Positions 34,326 through 43,935 of a DNA stretch of 64,000 nt are shown here, piece by piece. The translations under genes were made by a program, and so were the position numbers. This DNA is from an uncultured Agathobacter sp. (lineage in GTDB: Bacteria; Bacillota; Clostridia; Lachnospirales; Lachnospiraceae), in contig CAJUND010000002.1 of the NCBI GenBank assembly GCA_910587655.1, positions 159,931-223,930 on the forward strand, given 5' to 3'. Below the pieces are notes generated by a model. That model saw only the letters and a program-made list of their open reading frames with translations. It had not been told where the DNA came from and did no database searches. Each line of letters starts with the position of its first letter. Position 1 is the stretch's first letter.

Positions 34326-34373
34326 ATTTGTGCCGCAGAAAAACGCGTCACAAATGGCACCACGCCTGCGGCA
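34326..34373 (+). other. Two overlapping, mutually exclusive inverted repeats
   Basis: ATTTGTG (34326-34332) can pair with CACAAAT (34349-34355), or TGCCGCAG (34331-34338) can pair with CTGCGGCA (34366-34373). The 5' arms share bases, so only one can form at a time. They lie directly ahead of the lipoprotein start, which has no visible ribosome binding site. Confidence 0.45.
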
Positions 34374-34387
34374 TGGTACAAAACATG

Positions 34388-35695
34388 ATGGGAAGAAAAA
34401 AGGTATTTACATGGGTTCTTGCAGCAGGTATGCTACTTACGGCAGGCTGCAGTAAAAAGGCAGAGAATATTCCGGAAGCGAAACCGGAAGTAACCGAAGA
34501 GGTTCTGTCGGATTTTCATGATTCCATGGAGCAGTTTCGCGGGGAAGAGGAATGGAACGAGACCTTTTCCATCAGCAGCGGGGAAGAGGAAAAGGATATT
34601 GAGATTTCAGCAGACATTATCTTACCTGAAACCGGGGATTTTCCGGTAATTGAGGGATGCGTACCTGAATTTAATGAAAAATTCAAGGAAAAACTGGTGC
34701 GCAGTCTGCTTGGCGATGCCGCACTTTATCTGGCGGATGATGCCCATATGATAAAGGAGGATTTAAAGGAGCGGGTTGAGGAGCTGGAAAGACGTGTGGA
34801 ATATTATTCCACCCTTCAGGGGTTTGGGGAGGAATCTAAAACCGAAAAGAAAAAGCTGGAAAAATGCCGGGAATACTTAAAAAGTGCCGGGGACAAATAC
34901 ACCGTCACTGCCGATGATTTTAAAGAGGACCATTACATGGGAGAGCGTGACGGCATCTGGTACAGGCTGGATATTCAGGGTGCTGGTGACTATAATTATC
35001 TTATGAATGGCAGTCAGGGCGAAATTCGTTTTGAGATTGTGGATTTGAAGGATGCTGCCCCCCAGGCATTATCCGGCAGCGGCGACGTCAGTATAAGTAC
35101 TGAACTGCAGGCGGAAAACGTAGAAAATTCATGCCGGTATTCCATTGAAGAAGCAAGGGAAATGGTTTCCGGTTTTTTAAAAGAAACGGGTTTTTCTGAT
35201 TTGGGAATCCAAAAAGAAAATTCCATTCAATGGTATCAGGATGAACTTTTGGGAACCTGCGGTTACCGTTTTGTGATAAGTCCGGTAAAGGTACAGGAGA
35301 TTCTGGAGGAGGACGGGGAAAAACCGAATCCGGGCGGTGAAATTCTGGTTTCAGATGCCGGAATCATATCCGCAATTTTGCGGAATCCGTTTTCTGTTGA
35401 AAAAATTTCCGAACATATCAAACTGCTGTCCCTAAACCAGATTAAAGAGGGGATTCGGATGGAACTGAAAAATCATCCGGACAGTTATTTTAATGAGGAA
35501 GATAGCAGTGATTCCAATATATATTCGTCTCTTAAGCTTGTATATGCAGCGGTAAGAAACAAAAAGGAAATGGAAAAGATCGGTTTCCTTCCAGTCTGGG
35601 AGCTGTCTCATAAACAATGGATGGATTACAGCATTTATATCAATGCGATTGATGGTTCCGTGATTTCCTGGGAAGATATCATGAATAATTTGTAA
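34388..35695 (+). CDS. Lipoprotein, DUF6034-like, in a two-component/export locus
   Basis: A 435-residue secreted lipoprotein: MGRKKVFTWVLAAGMLLTAG is followed by the lipobox cysteine in LTAGCSKK. The body is acidic, has a helical region (about 115-165), and ends in a domain with YAAVRNKKEMEKIGFLPVW and IYINAIDGSVISW. The opening of the mature part (DIEISADIILPETGDFPVI) resembles DUF6034 proteins. The start is placed at the ATG at 34388 (or 34385) because the signal peptide begins there. No ribosome binding site is visible, which is unusual for this window. The response regulator follows after 25 bases. Confidence 0.8.
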   Translation: MGRKKVFTWVLAAGMLLTAGCSKKAENIPEAKPEVTEEVLSDFHDSMEQFRGEEEWNETFSISSGEEEKDIEISADIILPETGDFPVIEGCVPEFNEKFKEKLVRSLLGDAALYLADDAHMIKEDLKERVEELERRVEYYSTLQGFGEESKTEKKKLEKCREYLKSAGDKYTVTADDFKEDHYMGERDGIWYRLDIQGAGDYNYLMNGSQGEIRFEIVDLKDAAPQALSGSGDVSISTELQAENVENSCRYSIEEAREMVSGFLKETGFSDLGIQKENSIQWYQDELLGTCGYRFVISPVKVQEILEEDGEKPNPGGEILVSDAGIISAILRNPFSVEKISEHIKLLSLNQIKEGIRMELKNHPDSYFNEEDSSDSNIYSSLKLVYAAVRNKKEMEKIGFLPVWELSHKQWMDYSIYINAIDGSVISWEDIMNNL

Positions 35696-35720
35696 TTCCA
35701 GAGGAGGATATACAGTAATT

Positions 35721-36371
35721 ATGGTTTCTATACTGATTGTGGAAGACGAACATGCCATATCGGATCTGCTCCGGTTAAATTTAGAGAGGGCAGGCTATGC
35801 ATGCACCTGTGCTTATGACGGGATGCAGGCGGCAGACCTGCTGGAGGATACGGGGTATGATTTAATTATTCTGGATGTGATGCTTCCGAAAGCTGACGGC
35901 TTTGAATTAATGGAATATATCAGGCCGCTGGAAATACCGGTAATTTTCCTGACGGCAAAGGATTCCCTGGAGGACCGGATGCGCGGGCTGACCTCCGGGG
36001 CGGAGGACTATATGGTAAAGCCGTTTGAAATCGTGGAGCTTCTGGCACGGATAAAAATTGTACTAAGACGCTACCATAAGGCGGATACCAGTCTGGAGTA
36101 TGGGGATATTGTACTGGATACAAAATACCGGACCGTGACAAAAACTGGAAAGACCGTGGAGCTTGCACCAAAAGAATTTGAGCTTCTGCTGTTTTTTATG
36201 CAGAATACAGGAATTACGCTGTTCCGTGAAAAAATTTATGAGGAAATCTGGGGAAGCGAGTATTCACTGGAATCGCGGACGCTGGATTTGCATGTCCAGA
36301 GACTGAGGAAAAAACTGGGGCTGGAGAATCAGTTAAAAACTGTTTATAAAATGGGATATCGTCTGGAATAA
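35721..36371 (+). CDS. OmpR/PhoB-family response regulator
   Basis: A 216-residue regulator: a receiver domain (1-115) with acidic pocket VEDE, phospho-acceptor Asp52 (ILDVMLPKADG), Thr in FLTAKDS and Lys in MVKPFE, then a winged-helix DNA-binding domain (about 125-216) with LAPKEFELLLFF and ESRTLDLHVQRLRKKLG. It likely responds to the kinase at 31947-33371 and controls the adjacent transporter genes. A GAGGAGG ribosome binding site precedes it. Confidence 0.94.
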   Translation: MVSILIVEDEHAISDLLRLNLERAGYACTCAYDGMQAADLLEDTGYDLIILDVMLPKADGFELMEYIRPLEIPVIFLTAKDSLEDRMRGLTSGAEDYMVKPFEIVELLARIKIVLRRYHKADTSLEYGDIVLDTKYRTVTKTGKTVELAPKEFELLLFFMQNTGITLFREKIYEEIWGSEYSLESRTLDLHVQRLRKKLGLENQLKTVYKMGYRLE

Positions 36372-36380
36372 GGAGAAAAT

Positions 36381-37361
36381 ATGCGAAGGAATTTTATATC
36401 TGCCGTATGTCTTGCCTGTATCTTCTGCAGTGCCTGCAGCAGTGAGGAAACCGAAGACTATGGCGTACCAAGACAGCCCTACGAAAAAAACATATATAAC
36501 ACAGACAAAGCCAGACGGGGAAACCTTGAGCCGGAGCTTACGCTGACGCTTAAAACGGACGGCTATGAACGGATAGACTATGATTCGCTGGAAGAAAATT
36601 TAGAACTGGAAAAGGTATATGTTTCCGTGGGCGACCATGTAAAAAAAGGGGATTTGCTTGTTTCCTTCCGGTGCGGGGATATCCAGCAGACGATTATGGA
36701 TTATAAGGAAAAAATCACCGAAAACAGACTTTTAACCAGCCATTATGAAAAGCTGATGCAGATAAATCCCCGGCTATCCTACAGGGAGGATATTGAAAGT
36801 CTGAAAAAAGACAGAAAGGTTGCAGAGCTTTATCTGAAAGAATATGAAAACAAACTGGAAAGCTACCAGATAAAAGCAAAAAAGGACGGAACCATTATCC
36901 GTATGAACGAACGGCTTGCAGAAGGCATTTATGAAGCAGGACGGTCACTGATTACGCAGGCATGCGGTTCCGGAAAATATGAGGCCGAAAAACCGGAAAA
37001 TTATACCTTCCACAAAGGGGAAGTGTATCATGCCATGCAGGATACGTTAAGCTATCCGGTGCGTGTGGAAAAGATTACAAAAAAGAGTATCATATTTAAG
37101 CCCGAAGCGGATATGGACGGTGTATCCGAAGATGATACCCTGACAATCACCATTCCGCTGGAAAAACTTGAGAATGTTGTGTATGTTCCGGCGGCAGCGG
37201 TTCACCATGAAGAGGATTTTAAGGAGCAGGATATTTATTATGTGTATACTGTGGATGAAAACGGATACCGGAGTGCGGTAAAAATAAAACCGGGCGGAAG
37301 GGTCGGGAAATATATGGTGATAAAAGAAGGATTACAGGGCGGTGAGACAATATGCATGTAA
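36381..37361 (+). CDS. Membrane-fusion (HlyD/RND adaptor-like) lipoprotein
   Basis: A 326-residue lipoprotein with a lipobox (CIFCSACSSEE) and an adaptor-protein plan. A split lipoyl half-motif (VYVSVGDHVKKGDLLVSF) is followed by a coiled-coil hairpin (about 100-160), the second lipoyl half (YQIKAKKDGTIIRMNERLAEG), then beta-barrel-type segments ending LQGGETICM. Such proteins pair with MacB/FtsX-type ABC permeases to export or sense substrates. It overlaps the next, longer paralogue by 10 bases. Confidence 0.87.
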   Translation: MRRNFISAVCLACIFCSACSSEETEDYGVPRQPYEKNIYNTDKARRGNLEPELTLTLKTDGYERIDYDSLEENLELEKVYVSVGDHVKKGDLLVSFRCGDIQQTIMDYKEKITENRLLTSHYEKLMQINPRLSYREDIESLKKDRKVAELYLKEYENKLESYQIKAKKDGTIIRMNERLAEGIYEAGRSLITQACGSGKYEAEKPENYTFHKGEVYHAMQDTLSYPVRVEKITKKSIIFKPEADMDGVSEDDTLTITIPLEKLENVVYVPAAAVHHEEDFKEQDIYYVYTVDENGYRSAVKIKPGGRVGKYMVIKEGLQGGETICM

Positions 37362-39565
37362 TGGAGGAAAAACGAAAGTGCCGGACAGTGTTTTTGCTGG
37401 CTGCATTTCTGATGTTAAATACAGCCTGCGGACAGAAGGACAGACAGGCGCCAAAGCTTTTGGAACCGGAAGAAATCATGTCTGCCTGCCGTCCGGTGGA
37501 GCGCGGAAATGTCGGGGATATCCGGTTTTTATTTGCTACCGTTGTTCCCATGGAGTACTGCAGCTGTTTTGATTCCCAGATGACAGTGGATGAGATTTAT
37601 GTTTCCATTGGGGATCATGTAAAAAAGGGAGATGTACTGGCAAAGGCGGATACCAAAGCCGCAGAACAGCAGCTTTCGGATCTGAAGAGGCAGCTTGACC
37701 AGGAACAGAAAATATATGCACTGAACCGGAAAGTGGCAGCGCTTACGGAAGATGATTTAAAAAAACGGATCAAAAAAGCCGGGGAAAAGAAACAGAAAAC
37801 AAATCGGGAACCGGAAGAAAATGAAGAAACCGAAATAACGGAAGAACCGGAAGTTTCCGAAAAAGATTTACGCATACAGCTTGCCGAGCATCAGGAGAAC
37901 ACAGGCTATGATGCAAAGCTTCATAATTACCGTGTAAAAAAACTAAAGGAAGCCTTAAAGGAACAGGAAACTATTGTAAAAGACGGAACATTAAAGGCGG
38001 CGCATGACGGAACTGTTTCCTGCATCAAAGACTTAAGCATAAGCCGCATGGCTTTAGCTGGAGAAAATATCGTGGTCTGTTACAGCGGCAAAAAAACGTA
38101 TCTTGAAGTGCCTGATGTCACAGTGGATTCCTACCGCTACCAGGATTACAAGAATAAATACATACTGGCGAAGGGAACGGAATTTGACGTGCAGGAGCTG
38201 GAGTATGGCACTGAGGAAATGATACTCGCAAAAATAAACGGCCGTTATCCCAACCTGCGTTTTTCATGTCCGAAAAAAGCGTCCTTAAAGACAGGGGATA
38301 CCTGCCCGGTTTATTTTGTGAAAGAGAGGGCAGAAAACGTACTGCTGGTGGGGAATGATTCCCTGCATGAGGACGGCAGCAGTACCTATGTTTATGTAAA
38401 GGACGGTGATTCCAGAGTCCGCCGTGAGGTTACGACGGGGCTTTCGGACCAGTATTACACAGAAATCAGGGAAGGTCTTTTCGAGGGGGAACCGGTTTAT
38501 TATGAAAGCAGCGTGGAACTTCCCGGCGGCTATGAACCTTACCCTGTCCATAGGGGGGATTACAGCAGTAAAAACCATGCGGTTTCCTACCAGAGAGCCA
38601 GCCAGGCAGTGCTGTACCGGAGTGAATATGACGGCAGTATTAAAAAGATGGCAGTGGAAGAAAAAAGCCGGGTAAAAAAAGGGGATTTACTTTATGTGAT
38701 TGCAACAGGAGCAGGGACGGCAGCAATTGCGGAGGCAGAAAATGCTGTGGAACAGGAAAATTTATCCTACCAGAAAATCATGAAAGAAATGAGAGAGCAG
38801 GAAAAGGAACTAAAAAAGGACTCCGTACAGTGGAAGATTTTATCCTGCCAGAAACAGATTGCAAAAATACAGCATGAAAATACACTGGCGGATTTACAGG
38901 AAAAATACAAAGAGGTCAGTGAGAATAATGACGGAAAGGGAAATATTTCCGTTTATGCAGAAGAAAGCGGAACCGTGTTAAAGCAGTATCTGGATGAGGA
39001 GGACAAGCTTCTTGCAGGAGATGAAGTGGTTTCCGTTACAACGGGAAAATCAGACCTTCTGCTTTTGCAGCTTCTGCCTTCAGGTAATCAGACCATTTCT
39101 GTTAATACAAATAAAATTGCAGGAATGAAAGAACAAGTCATTTATTCACTGGGTAAACAAAAAGGAACCTGTGTGGGATACGGCGTCTGGGAGAATAACA
39201 GAAATAAGGTATTTTTGTATTCGGATCAACAGGGGGCGCATCTTTCCTGGCATGGAGAATCTTCCCTGGAAGCCGCTGCGTTCTATGTGCGGATGGAGGA
39301 TTCGGATTTTGTAAAGAACCTGCCGTCCGGCGGATATTTTACCTTCAATGAATATTTCCTGCGTGATGTCATTGCAGTGCCCGCTGATATGGTGAAGACA
39401 GAAACGGACGCCGTCAATACAGAAAAGATATGGAATTATGTCTGGCGCGTGGCGGACGGGGAGCTGGTAAAGCAGTATGTGTCTGTGGATGAAACGCTTT
39501 CCGGAAAACAGCAGACGGTCATCCTGTCCGGATTAAAGGAAGGGGACATTCTGGCAAAGGAGTAG
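37352..39565 (+). CDS. Double membrane-fusion lipoprotein (two adaptor modules in tandem)
   Basis: A 737-residue lipoprotein (lipobox near MLNTACGQK). Module 1 (about 45-400) has lipoyl half VDEIYVSIGDHVKKGDVLAK, a coiled-coil arm with a Glu-rich insertion (about 150-175), second half AAHDGTVSCIKD, and a barrel ending in EGEPVYYESSVELPGG. Module 2 (about 410-737) repeats the plan: YDGSIKKMAVEEKSRVKKGD, a coiled coil, AEESGTVLKQYLDEED, then a barrel ending LSGLKEGDILAKE. Ordinary adaptors have one module, so this looks like an internal duplication or fusion. The start is ATG 37352 or ATG 37361. Confidence 0.85.
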   Translation: MHVMEEKRKCRTVFLLAAFLMLNTACGQKDRQAPKLLEPEEIMSACRPVERGNVGDIRFLFATVVPMEYCSCFDSQMTVDEIYVSIGDHVKKGDVLAKADTKAAEQQLSDLKRQLDQEQKIYALNRKVAALTEDDLKKRIKKAGEKKQKTNREPEENEETEITEEPEVSEKDLRIQLAEHQENTGYDAKLHNYRVKKLKEALKEQETIVKDGTLKAAHDGTVSCIKDLSISRMALAGENIVVCYSGKKTYLEVPDVTVDSYRYQDYKNKYILAKGTEFDVQELEYGTEEMILAKINGRYPNLRFSCPKKASLKTGDTCPVYFVKERAENVLLVGNDSLHEDGSSTYVYVKDGDSRVRREVTTGLSDQYYTEIREGLFEGEPVYYESSVELPGGYEPYPVHRGDYSSKNHAVSYQRASQAVLYRSEYDGSIKKMAVEEKSRVKKGDLLYVIATGAGTAAIAEAENAVEQENLSYQKIMKEMREQEKELKKDSVQWKILSCQKQIAKIQHENTLADLQEKYKEVSENNDGKGNISVYAEESGTVLKQYLDEEDKLLAGDEVVSVTTGKSDLLLLQLLPSGNQTISVNTNKIAGMKEQVIYSLGKQKGTCVGYGVWENNRNKVFLYSDQQGAHLSWHGESSLEAAAFYVRMEDSDFVKNLPSGGYFTFNEYFLRDVIAVPADMVKTETDAVNTEKIWNYVWRVADGELVKQYVSVDETLSGKQQTVILSGLKEGDILAKE

Positions 39566-39569
39566 GGAT

Positions 39570-42365
39570 ATGTTGCATATGGTATTACAGAAAATAAAAA
39601 ACCAGAAATGGCTGAATCTGTGTCTGTTTACGGGCATTCTTCTGATTACGGCGATGTTTTCCTGCCACCCGATGCTGGAACAGGGGGCAGGCTCCGGGAT
39701 CTTAAGGCGCGGCTTTCGTGACTATGCAAAAGAAAACAAAAAATACCCTGCCATACTTCAGAGAAACGGCAGATGGAAAGAAATAAATAAAAAAGAGATT
39801 TCTGCACTGGAAAAAGGACTGAACCAGTATAAAGAACAGTGGCAGAAATATATTGACACCGGAATTGTGGACAGCCAGCGGAGCCTGACGCTTCCCGGAG
39901 GAAAGGCAGACAGCAGCCTTGGCGGGAAAAATTATTACCTGAAATTTACATACTTAAAAGAGCTTGGGGAACATACCGGGGGCGTCCAGGGGGAAGGTTT
40001 TAAAAAGCAGCCGGGGGAATATACCTGTACCATCAGTGAGTCCGTTATGGACGCTTTGGGACTGACGGTGGGGGAGAAACTGTATTTCCCCTATCTGACT
40101 GATGAAAAAAACAAAAGCCTCTGTATGACAGTAGCGGGAATCTGCCGGGAAAAAGATATTACAGAACCGTACTGGGAGCAGCCGCTTTCTGATTTTGGAA
40201 AAACGGTTTTTTTATCAGAGGAAACTTTCGGGGAGATTTTAAAAACGTATGAGTTTGACGGGATGGAGTTTACCGATACCGTGATGCTTGACTATACAAA
40301 GATTGACAGCAGTAATGCAGACATTTATGAGTCTTATGTTTCGCAGTTTGAAAAACTGGACGCTGCATTTTCCAGTAATCTGCCGCAGCAGTTTAAAGAT
40401 TATCATACAAAACAAAAAAAAGTACGGCTGATTTTAACTGCGCTGGAGATTCCGTGTATGGTACTGCTTTATCTGTTTCTCTACATGGTTTCTTCCAGGC
40501 TGCTTGGCACATGGGAGGGGGAAATTGCAGTGCTCAGGAGCCGGGGAGCTTCTGTTTTGCAAACACTGTTTTTATACTTTCTGTATGCGTTTATGTTATC
40601 GGCGGCTGCATTTGTTCCCGGGATTCTTGCAGGATATTTTCTGTGCAAATTCGGGGCGGGCTGCGACGGATTTTTACAGTTTACCCAAAAGTCCCTGGGG
40701 CTTTACCGTTTTTGTCCCCAGATGATTGTTTATGCTGCAGTTGCTGCCCTGTCGGTCATTTTGTTTCTGACGGTTCCGGTATTTAAGCTGGCAAAACAGA
40801 CCATCGTGCAGAGGAAAAAGCCAAAAAGGAAAAAACCGTTGTGGTTTTCGGGGGCATTTGATGTTCTTCTGCTTGGAATCTGCGGGTATCTCGGTTATGG
40901 ATTTGCCAGACAAAAGGATATAACTGCACTGGATATCATTGCCGGGAAACAGCCGGATCCCATGCTTTTATTAAATGTAACACTGTTTATCTTTGCCTGC
41001 GGCATGTTCTTTTTAAGGGCAGGGTACGGACTTGTCAGCCTGTGTTTTTGCTGCATGAAAACAAGAGGAAAGGCAGACAGCTATGCGGTGTTTCTGCAGA
41101 TGAAACGGACATGGTTTTCCTACGGACTGCTTGGGATTTTCCTGATGATGACGGTGGCAGGCGGAATCACAAATTCCACAATGGCGCGCACGATCGGTGA
41201 AAATATGGAAAAACGTATTACCTGCGATACCGGGGCGGATATGCGCTGCCAGGAAAAATGGAATCTTCGAATGTCGGTGGATGGGAATGGGGAGATGACC
41301 GGATGGGCATATACTGAGCCGGATTTTGGACGCTTTCTGGAAATCTCAGAAGGGATAACAGCAGCCCGTGTGCTGACGGATGAGAATGTCCGGGTAACAG
41401 GAAGTAAAAAGTCGGCAGAAAACGTCCTTTTTATGGGAATTAACACAAAGGAATTCGGGGAAACCGCCATTCTTCCGGGAGAGGGAAGCGGACACCACTG
41501 GTATCATGATTTAAATGCACTGGCAAAGGAGCCGGAGGGCGTAATTATTTCTTCAAATCTGGCAGAAAAGCTGGGGGTTTCCAAAGGGGATTTCATCAGC
41601 TGCCAGAGGTATTCCCCGGTTAAAGCAGAGGAAGAAATGGGAAGCATGCACGGAAAAGTATGTGCGGTTGTCAGTGAGTTTCCGGGATTTGAGAAATACC
41701 GTTATGAAACGAATGAAGAAGGGGAAGTACAGGAAGAGGAGCAGTATCTTTTTGTCTGTAATTACACGCAGGCGGTTACAAAATTTCCGCTGACGCAGTA
41801 TGAGGTCTGGCTTCATTTTTCTTCCCCGGAGGATGCCAAAAAGGTATACCAGTGGGAAGAGGACTTTGGGATTACCATGGAAAAAACAGTACTTGCAGAC
41901 CAGATTGCGGAAAGCAGAGGCGACCCCGTTGTACAGATTACAAACGGGCTGTTTACACTGGACTTTCTGATTTCCCTGATTGTCTGCGCCATGGGATATC
42001 TGATTTACTGGCTGATTCTGGTAAACAGCCGCCAGCTTCTTTTTGGGATTTACCGGGCGATGGGAATGCGTCTTACTGGAATTAAAAAAATGCTTGGCAT
42101 GGAACAGCTGTTTAGTTCTGCACTTTTTGCAGCGGCCGGAATGGGAACCGGGGTAATTGCCGCAAACTTTTTCGTGCCGCTGACCGCACTGGTATATCTG
42201 CCGCAGAAGCACAGCCTGCCATTTGTGACACGGATTTACGCCGCGGATTTTGGTGAAATTTTTGCCATGGTAATCCTGCTTGGGAGCTTTTGCATGTTTA
42301 TCCTGTTCCAGCGGGTACGGCATATGCGGATTGCGCAGACACTGCGGCTTGGGGAGGACATGTAA
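39570..42365 (+). CDS. Large FtsX/MacB-type ABC transporter permease
   Basis: A 931-residue permease: an N-terminal membrane helix (about 14-33), a large extracellular domain (to about 285), and helices with an FtsX-like core (KVRLILTALEIPCMVLLYLF, then GEIAVLRSRGASVLQTLF). After a second central helix set, another extracellular domain (about 540-790) precedes the last FtsX unit (LLFGIYRAMGMRLTGIKKML). The duplicated FtsX arrangement fits transporters of the MacB/BceB/LolE type that move lipophilic substrates or peptides without typical import. It directly follows the adaptor genes and overlaps the ATPase gene. Confidence 0.9.
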   Translation: MLHMVLQKIKNQKWLNLCLFTGILLITAMFSCHPMLEQGAGSGILRRGFRDYAKENKKYPAILQRNGRWKEINKKEISALEKGLNQYKEQWQKYIDTGIVDSQRSLTLPGGKADSSLGGKNYYLKFTYLKELGEHTGGVQGEGFKKQPGEYTCTISESVMDALGLTVGEKLYFPYLTDEKNKSLCMTVAGICREKDITEPYWEQPLSDFGKTVFLSEETFGEILKTYEFDGMEFTDTVMLDYTKIDSSNADIYESYVSQFEKLDAAFSSNLPQQFKDYHTKQKKVRLILTALEIPCMVLLYLFLYMVSSRLLGTWEGEIAVLRSRGASVLQTLFLYFLYAFMLSAAAFVPGILAGYFLCKFGAGCDGFLQFTQKSLGLYRFCPQMIVYAAVAALSVILFLTVPVFKLAKQTIVQRKKPKRKKPLWFSGAFDVLLLGICGYLGYGFARQKDITALDIIAGKQPDPMLLLNVTLFIFACGMFFLRAGYGLVSLCFCCMKTRGKADSYAVFLQMKRTWFSYGLLGIFLMMTVAGGITNSTMARTIGENMEKRITCDTGADMRCQEKWNLRMSVDGNGEMTGWAYTEPDFGRFLEISEGITAARVLTDENVRVTGSKKSAENVLFMGINTKEFGETAILPGEGSGHHWYHDLNALAKEPEGVIISSNLAEKLGVSKGDFISCQRYSPVKAEEEMGSMHGKVCAVVSEFPGFEKYRYETNEEGEVQEEEQYLFVCNYTQAVTKFPLTQYEVWLHFSSPEDAKKVYQWEEDFGITMEKTVLADQIAESRGDPVVQITNGLFTLDFLISLIVCAMGYLIYWLILVNSRQLLFGIYRAMGMRLTGIKKMLGMEQLFSSALFAAAGMGTGVIAANFFVPLTALVYLPQKHSLPFVTRIYAADFGEIFAMVILLGSFCMFILFQRVRHMRIAQTLRLGEDM

Positions 42366-43045
42366 TGGAAACTGCAATACAGACAGAAGGGATACAGAAA
42401 ATATTTTCAGCAGGTGCAAAAAAATTTTATGCAGTGGAGAATATATCCGTTTCCATTCCAAAACAGGCGCTTACGATTTTTAAGGGACGTTCCGGAAGCG
42501 GAAAAACAACGCTGCTTAATATATTAAGCGCACTGGATACGCCGTCAGCCGGAGAGGTCATTTTTCTGGGGGAAAGGCTTTTGGGGAAAACCAAAGAGGA
42601 ACTGGAGCAGCTGCGGCGGTATAAGATGGGGTTTGTATTCCAGTCGGCGGCGCTGATTCCGTATATGAGCGCATATGAAAATGTGGAGTTTGCCTTAAGA
42701 CTGGCGGAGTATTCCGGAGACAGGGACAAAAGGGTGCGGGAAATATTGGGGCGCGTCGGGCTGTTAAAGCGTATGGACCACATGGCAGACGAGCTGTCCG
42801 GCGGGGAACGGCAGCGTGTGGCAATTGCCCGTGCGCTGGCGCATCATCCGGAAGTTATTTTTGCGGATGAGCCGACCGGCGCGCTGGATACCGCGGCGGG
42901 ACTTGCCGTGGTGGAGCTGTTTCAGGAACTGGTGCAAAAAGAAGGGGCGGCAATCGTCATGACAACCCATGACCCGAATCTGATGGAGTTTGGGGACGTG
43001 GTTTATGAAATTGCGGACGGACATGCAAAGCAGGTGAGCCTATGA
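42365..43045 (+). CDS. ABC transporter ATPase (MacB/LolD-type), first copy
   Basis: A 226-residue ATPase: Walker A FKGRSGSGKTTLLN, Q-loop VFQSAALIPYMSA, signature LSGGERQRVAIARALAHHP, Walker B VIFADEPTGALD, and H-loop TTHDPNLMEF. The start ATG overlaps the permease stop (TAATG). A frame continuing upstream belongs to the permease region. It energises the permease, possibly paired with the second ATPase as a heterodimer. Confidence 0.94.
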   Translation: METAIQTEGIQKIFSAGAKKFYAVENISVSIPKQALTIFKGRSGSGKTTLLNILSALDTPSAGEVIFLGERLLGKTKEELEQLRRYKMGFVFQSAALIPYMSAYENVEFALRLAEYSGDRDKRVREILGRVGLLKRMDHMADELSGGERQRVAIARALAHHPEVIFADEPTGALDTAAGLAVVELFQELVQKEGAAIVMTTHDPNLMEFGDVVYEIADGHAKQVSL

Positions 43046-43914
43046 TTAACTGTGAAAGTCTTGTAAAAATTTATGAAGCAGGCGGGCATAAGGTAGTTGC
43101 GCTGGAAGGACTGGATTTACATATCAAAGAAGGGGAGATGATGGCAATCATCGGTAAATCCGGAAGCGGGAAAAGTACGCTTCTTAATATTATCGGCGGA
43201 CTGGACACACCTACCGCGGGCGTATTTCGGCTGGCAGGAAAGGACCTGTCTTCCTTAAACGAAAAACAGCTGACTGCCTACCGGAAGAGTACGGTCGGGT
43301 TCGTGTGGCAGAACAGTGCAAAAAACCTGTTTTCCTATATGACGGCGGAAGACAACATAAAGGCGGTGATGTGCTTTGATAAAGTAAAATCCAAAGAACG
43401 GAGGGAGCGTGCCAGAAAACTGCTTCAGATTATGGGCATGCAGCAGCATGCAGACAAATTTCCGGCGCAGCTGTCCGGCGGTGAACAGCAGCGGATTGCG
43501 ATTGCGGTGGCGCTTGCCAACAACCCGAAAATCCTGCTTGCCGATGAACCGACCGGGGCTGTGGACAGCCGTACCGCCGGGGAAATCATGGCATTGTTCC
43601 GCCATTTAAATGAGGCGCTAAACCTTACGATTTTAATTGTAACACATGATATGGCGCTGGCAGATTCCGTCAGCCGGATTGTTATGATTTCGGACGGAAA
43701 AGTCAGTACGGAAAAAATAAAAAGAAAGGCAGTTGCCGCCGGATTTGGGGAAGAAACAGCAGAATCCCATGAGGAATTTGCGGTTATGGACCGTGCGAAC
43801 CGTCTGCAGTTAAAAGAAGAATTTTTAGACGCTGCGGGTATCCGCTCCAATAAAGTAAAAGTTGAAGTAAACAATGGTAAAATCGTTATCACAAATCCGC
43901 CATTCACACCATAA
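43042..43914 (+). CDS. ABC transporter ATPase, second copy, with C-terminal extension
   Basis: A 290-residue ATPase overlapping the first by four bases (ATGA). Motifs: Walker A IGKSGSGKSTLLNIIGG, Q-loop VWQNSAKNLFSYMTA, signature LSGGEQQRIAIAVALANNP, Walker B ILLADEPTGAVD. About 65 residues after the core (from about 225) form a charged extension with the FAVMDRANRLQLKEEFLDAA helix. Two different ATPases for one permease suggest an asymmetric engine (inference). Confidence 0.93.
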   Translation: MINCESLVKIYEAGGHKVVALEGLDLHIKEGEMMAIIGKSGSGKSTLLNIIGGLDTPTAGVFRLAGKDLSSLNEKQLTAYRKSTVGFVWQNSAKNLFSYMTAEDNIKAVMCFDKVKSKERRERARKLLQIMGMQQHADKFPAQLSGGEQQRIAIAVALANNPKILLADEPTGAVDSRTAGEIMALFRHLNEALNLTILIVTHDMALADSVSRIVMISDGKVSTEKIKRKAVAAGFGEETAESHEEFAVMDRANRLQLKEEFLDAAGIRSNKVKVEVNNGKIVITNPPFTP

Positions 43915-43935
43915 ATTTTACCATTCGCGAAAAAT

